A stretch of 8,680 nucleotides of DNA from Clostridiales bacterium. Its GTDB lineage: Bacteria; Bacillota_A; Clostridia; Peptostreptococcales; Anaerovoracaceae. The number at the start of each line of letters is the position of its first letter. The stretch's first letter is position 1. Positions 5,368-8,680 of the stretch are shown here, piece by piece. The stretch spans positions 1-8,680 of the forward strand of contig SVCR01000054.1 of assembly GCA_015058265.1 (NCBI GenBank), given 5' to 3'. The translations under genes were made by a program, and so were the position numbers. A model generated the notes under the pieces. The model made no database searches, was not told the DNA's origin, and saw nothing but the letters and a program-made list of their open reading frames with translations.

Positions 5368-8040
5368 CTACTTTCTCTCTGCAATGATGACGCGGTCCAG
5401 GCCGGCCAGATCCCTGTACTTCTGGATCTTGTCATATGTGCGCTCTTTCATCAGCAGCCTCTTTACAGCAGCTGCCTGATCAGATCCGATCTCGAGTGCG
5501 AGTATGCCGCCTGATTTCAGGTGCGCACCGGCACGATCAGCTATTATCCTGTAGTAATCCAAACCGTCCTTGCCGCCATCCAGCGCCATTCTCGGTTCAT
5601 GATCTTTCACCTCAACGCTGAGTGTGTCAATGACAGCTGATTCAATGTAAGGAGGATTGCAGACAATGATATCGAACTGTCTGTCTTCAGGCAAAGCGTC
5701 GAACATATCTCCCTGCAGGAAGACGCATCTCTGGCTGACTTCGTTGATCGCTGCATTTGCTGCTGCCATCTTGAGCGCTTCCTCAGATGTATCAGCAAGT
5801 GTCACTATCGCATCACGGACCTTGGCCGCGATGCTGATTCCGATAGCTCCGCTGCCGGTACACATATCCAGAATGAACGGTCTTCTCACACCGCTTTCAT
5901 CGATTATTCTGAGGACCTGCTCCACCAGTATCTCTGTATCCTGACGCGGTATCAATACAGATGGATTGACTCTGAACGGCAGCCCCATGAATTCCGTCAT
6001 TCCGAGGATATACTGAAGCGGTGTCCCTGTCAGCCTTGCCTGTATGCGCTGTTCAAAGACTTCAAAGTCCTCTTCTCTCATGACCTCTTTGCCTCTCGTT
6101 ATGAGCTCGGCGCGTGTGAGGCCGGTGGCATATGACATGATCATCACGGCTTCGTTTCTGCCGTTATCTACCATGCTCAGGGTCGCCTGTCCCCATTTGA
6201 GTGCGTTCTCTATGGTCTTGATATCATTGGTGAATCTGCGAGCAAGCGTCCTTGCTTTAGCATTATCCTGGAAATGGTCTGCAATTCCCTGCGCAAGAGT
6301 CTTCATCTCATCATTAGCCGGTCTGACTATAGTGTAGCCGTCCGAATCCAGCTCGCTCAGGAATCTGATAGCTTCATTGATTGCTTCCTCATCCGCTTCC
6401 TCTTCGTTGTCCGGCATCTTCTTGCTGAGCAGCTCCGAGCCTTCGCTCCAGAGATCGTAATCATCTTCCTCTTCATCCTTGGCCTTGCCGAACAGACCCG
6501 ACAGCTTTGCCAGCAGGCCTTTCTTCTCCGGTTTTTTAGTAGCACTGCCTGTCGTTTTCAGTCTCGACATGCCGGTCGAAGTCTCTCTTCTATCCTCTTT
6601 TTCTTCCGGTTTATTGATCGGCTCTTCAAACAGGATATCGTCATCCATTCCGAAGAATGTCAGTTCCTTTTCTTCAGGATCAGCTTTATACATCGAGATC
6701 TCTCTGAGCAGAGCAGCCTCATCAAAGATGTCCTCCTCAGTGACAGGCTTTTCCTGCTCAGGCTCTTGAGTCTCTGCTTCCGCTCCCGATCCGGTCTCCT
6801 GTATTTCATCCTGCTTCTCAGGCTCCGGTTTATCAGGCTCCGAGTCTGTACCTCCGGCTCCAGCTCCGATATAACTGTCCTCTATGACCTCCTCGAACGG
6901 TCTGAACTCCTGTGCCTCTTCCTCAGACATTTCCTGATACTCTCCTTCAGGAGCAGCATTTCTGTTGATCAGAGGTCCGTCGCCGACTGCAATATTACCT
7001 TTATTGTTCTCGTCTGCCATACTTCCCTCATCTATGAATGATTCCAGAAGATTGCCATCCGCATCGACAAAGCCTTCTATGACCGGCGCATCAGGATCTG
7101 TCAGAACTGCTTTGAGTGACAGGATAGCGACCTCAAGCTGGCGGAGATCCGGTTCGGCAGTTGTCAGCTTCTGGAGCATCAGCCCCGGATAACTGAGTAT
7201 TTTCACGATTGCCCCGTCCGAACGGCCTGCCCACTTGAGGAGCTCATAACTGATCCCGGCTATGACAGGGATCAGAAGCAGTCTGGATACTATTCTCCAG
7301 AACAGATTAGGCCATCCGAGAAAACTGAATAAGAGCAAACTTATCAGCAGAACGAATACCATGAAGCTCGTCCCGCATCTTGGATGCAGTGTATAGAACT
7401 GAGCCGCGTTCTCCGGTGTCAGCTCAAGTCCGTTCTCAAAACAATGTATCGTCTTATGCTCTGCTCCGTGATATCTGAACAGAGTCTTGATATCTTCCAT
7501 TTTTCTGATAGCCGCGACATATGCTATGAACATGGCTATCCTGAGCAGTCCTTCGATCAGGTTGAGAACTATGGTGTAGCTGATCCATTTTCCCAGGAAG
7601 TTTACTGCCCAGGTCGGAAGTATTATAAAGAAAACTACCGATATAAGGACAGCAAAGATGAGAGCTGTCGTCATCAGGAAATTCCATGCAGCTCGCGCAC
7701 CGAACTTCTTATTTATCCAACTCTCTATCTTTCCCGGCTCTTCAGCGTACTCTTCAGGCGCGTATTTCTCAAGGATGTCTGCGGATTCCATCAGGGTGGA
7801 CATCCCGTTGACAAGCGACCGCGCAAAGGCTACGACGCCTCTGATCAGCGGCCAGTGCATTGCTTGTGATTCCTTAGGCTTCTTCTTGGTCTTGAGGTAG
7901 AGTTCTCCCGACGGGATACGCATCGCAAGGGCGATACGATCAGGCCCCTGCATCATGACACCTTCCATGACCGCTTGTCCGCCTATTGATGTCGGACAGG
8001 CTTCCTTGATAAAAATCTTGCTGTAATCCAACTTTGCCAT
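5368..8040 (-). CDS. prmC: DUF1385 (YqhQ) membrane protein fused to PrmC release factor glutamine methyltransferase
   Basis: One uninterrupted 890-codon frame. Residues 1-330 are a DUF1385/YqhQ protein: IGGQAVMEGVMMQGP (19-33), predicted membrane segments near 119-147, 155-178, 224-246 and 247-270, and His/Cys motifs HGAEHKTIHCFE (191-202) and HPRCGTSF (219-226) that fit its annotation as a predicted metal-dependent protein of unknown function. Residues 331-575 are an acidic Glu/Pro-rich linker with a basic amphipathic patch at 507-520. Residues about 604-890 are PrmC, which uses S-adenosylmethionine to methylate the GGQ glutamine of peptide-chain release factors. It has TGTPLQYILG (671-680), SVLIPRQDTE (694-703), the SAM loop DMCTGSGAIG (725-734) and catalytic NPPY (795-798). 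YqhQ and PrmC are usually separate neighbouring proteins of about 310 and 285 residues. The ATG follows the rho stop by 5 nt with a weak ribosome binding site, suggesting coupling. With four membrane passes both ends would be cytosolic. Confidence 0.95.
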   Translation of the reverse strand: MAKLDYSKIFIKEACPTSIGGQAVMEGVMMQGPDRIALAMRIPSGELYLKTKKKPKESQAMHWPLIRGVVAFARSLVNGMSTLMESADILEKYAPEEYAEEPGKIESWINKKFGARAAWNFLMTTALIFAVLISVVFFIILPTWAVNFLGKWISYTIVLNLIEGLLRIAMFIAYVAAIRKMEDIKTLFRYHGAEHKTIHCFENGLELTPENAAQFYTLHPRCGTSFMVFVLLISLLLFSFLGWPNLFWRIVSRLLLIPVIAGISYELLKWAGRSDGAIVKILSYPGLMLQKLTTAEPDLRQLEVAILSLKAVLTDPDAPVIEGFVDADGNLLESFIDEGSMADENNKGNIAVGDGPLINRNAAPEGEYQEMSEEEAQEFRPFEEVIEDSYIGAGAGGTDSEPDKPEPEKQDEIQETGSGAEAETQEPEQEKPVTEEDIFDEAALLREISMYKADPEEKELTFFGMDDDILFEEPINKPEEKEDRRETSTGMSRLKTTGSATKKPEKKGLLAKLSGLFGKAKDEEEDDYDLWSEGSELLSKKMPDNEEEADEEAINEAIRFLSELDSDGYTIVRPANDEMKTLAQGIADHFQDNAKARTLARRFTNDIKTIENALKWGQATLSMVDNGRNEAVMIMSYATGLTRAELITRGKEVMREEDFEVFEQRIQARLTGTPLQYILGMTEFMGLPFRVNPSVLIPRQDTEILVEQVLRIIDESGVRRPFILDMCTGSGAIGISIAAKVRDAIVTLADTSEEALKMAAANAAINEVSQRCVFLQGDMFDALPEDRQFDIIVCNPPYIESAVIDTLSVEVKDHEPRMALDGGKDGLDYYRIIADRAGAHLKSGGILALEIGSDQAAAVKRLLMKERTYDKIQKYRDLAGLDRVIIAERK

Positions 8041-8045
8041 TGCAG

Positions 8046-8680
8046 TTATCTCATCTTTTTAAGCATAAAGTTTACGAAATCTTCATTGCTCTTAGTGCTG
8101 GAAAGATTCTCTATTATCTCTTCTGTTACCTCCATAACGCTGCCGGAAGCCATTGCCCTCCTGAGCATATACATTACGGAATACTCTTCCTGAGTCAGCA
8201 GCAGATCTTCTCTTCTGGTGCCTGACTTATACAGATCGATAGCAGGGAAGATCCTCCTCTCACTGAGCTGTCTGTCAAGATGCAGCTCCATATTACCGGT
8301 ACCCTTGAATTCCTCATATATAACATCATCCATGCGGCTTCCGGTGTCCACAAGAGCAGTTGCAAGGATAGTAACGCTTCCGCCTTCTTCCAGATTGCGG
8401 GCTGTTCCGAAGAACTTCTTCGGAGGATGCAGCGCACCCGGATCAAGACCTCCCGACAGAGTCCTGCCGGATGAAGGGACTTCCATATTATATGCCCTGG
8501 CAAGTCTTGTGATCGAGTCAAGGAGGATCATGACATCTTTACCGGTCTCTGCAAGTCTCTTAGCTCTTTCGATCACCATCTGAGCTACTTTGACATGATG
8601 TCTTGTTTCCTCATCGAAAGTCGAATATATGACCTCGCTCTTGTGAAGGCTCCTCTTCATGTCTGTTACTTCTTCAGGTC
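8046..8680 (-). CDS. rho: Transcription termination factor Rho, C-terminal ~210 residues (5' end off the window)
   Basis: Rho is a hexameric RNA helicase that ends transcription of untranslated RNA. The frame enters at the right edge with [10 protein letters not shown], equal to the E. coli PEEVTEM segment, so the ATG at 8660 is internal and the gene continues beyond the window. Visible parts are [19 protein letters not shown], Walker [15 protein letters not shown], the Q-loop [20 protein letters not shown], the R-loop KGTGN in [19 protein letters not shown], and the arginine finger in [16 protein letters not shown]. The RNA-binding N-terminal domain and Walker A lie outside. The end [12 protein letters not shown] is normal for the family. 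The stop lies only 5 nt before the DUF1385-PrmC start, leaving no room for rpmE (ribosomal protein bL31), which often follows rho in Firmicutes. Confidence 0.97.
   Translation of the reverse strand, partial: PEEVTDMKRSLHKSEVIYSTFDEETRHHVKVAQMVIERAKRLAETGKDVMILLDSITRLARAYNMEVPSSGRTLSGGLDPGALHPPKKFFGTARNLEEGGSVTILATALVDTGSRMDDVIYEEFKGTGNMELHLDRQLSERRIFPAIDLYKSGTRREDLLLTQEEYSVMYMLRRAMASGSVMEVTEEIIENLSSTKSNEDFVNFMLKKMR

Noticed and set aside
6274..7041. 255-codon plus-strand frame opposite the fusion linker
   Set aside because: Leu/Arg/Phe/Ser-rich product is the antisense of the Glu/Asp/Lys-rich linker; the DUF1385-PrmC frame has clear conserved motifs on both sides.
8046..8660. Rho starting at the ATG at 8660
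   Set aside because: The frame stays open to the window edge and the upstream residues PEEVTD match conserved Rho sequence, so this ATG is internal.

Overview
The window looks like chromosomal DNA of an anaerobic Gram-positive bacterium, most likely class Clostridia (Bacillota). This rests on moderate GC content, strong GGAGG-type ribosome binding sites, a YqhQ/DUF1385 gene next to rho and prmC, a ferredoxin-type aldo/keto reductase, a CooT-like nickel protein and a DUF4854-like lipoprotein. The species cannot be named from the sequence alone. No transposase, phage gene, CRISPR array, tRNA or rRNA was seen.

Layout from left to right. (1) Bases 1-836 (minus) hold the first 278 codons of recF, which reads off the left edge and has its own likely promoter. 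(2) Bases 837-1322 are non-coding. They carry a 55-bp imperfect direct repeat (920-974 and 1131-1185) and a roughly 200-bp imperfect palindrome (1015-1217) with a strong inner hairpin, followed by an extended -10 promoter reading right. (3) Bases 1323-2381 (plus) hold a two-gene envelope unit: a membrane-anchored coiled-coil protein with an Asn-rich tail, then a small lipoprotein. (4) A bidirectional terminator near 2468-2499 separates this unit from a long minus-strand cluster. (5) From 8680 down to 2535 the minus strand runs rho (5' end missing), a DUF1385-PrmC fusion, a sugar O-acetyltransferase, a cooT-like gene, an Fe-S aldo/keto reductase and a PPP-family metallophosphoesterase. The gaps are 5, 7, 53, 28 and 30 nt, so they probably form one transcript.

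The head of the cluster (rho, yqhQ, prmC) is the familiar Firmicutes transcription termination/translation release neighbourhood. Here it is remodelled: rpmE is missing between rho and yqhQ, prfA does not follow prmC, and yqhQ and prmC are one 890-codon reading frame joined by a ~245-residue acidic linker. That fusion would tether the release-factor methyltransferase to the membrane. It and the palindromic element are the most interesting things in the window. The distal genes (acetyltransferase, CooT, aldo/keto reductase, phosphatase) have no obvious shared pathway with the head.
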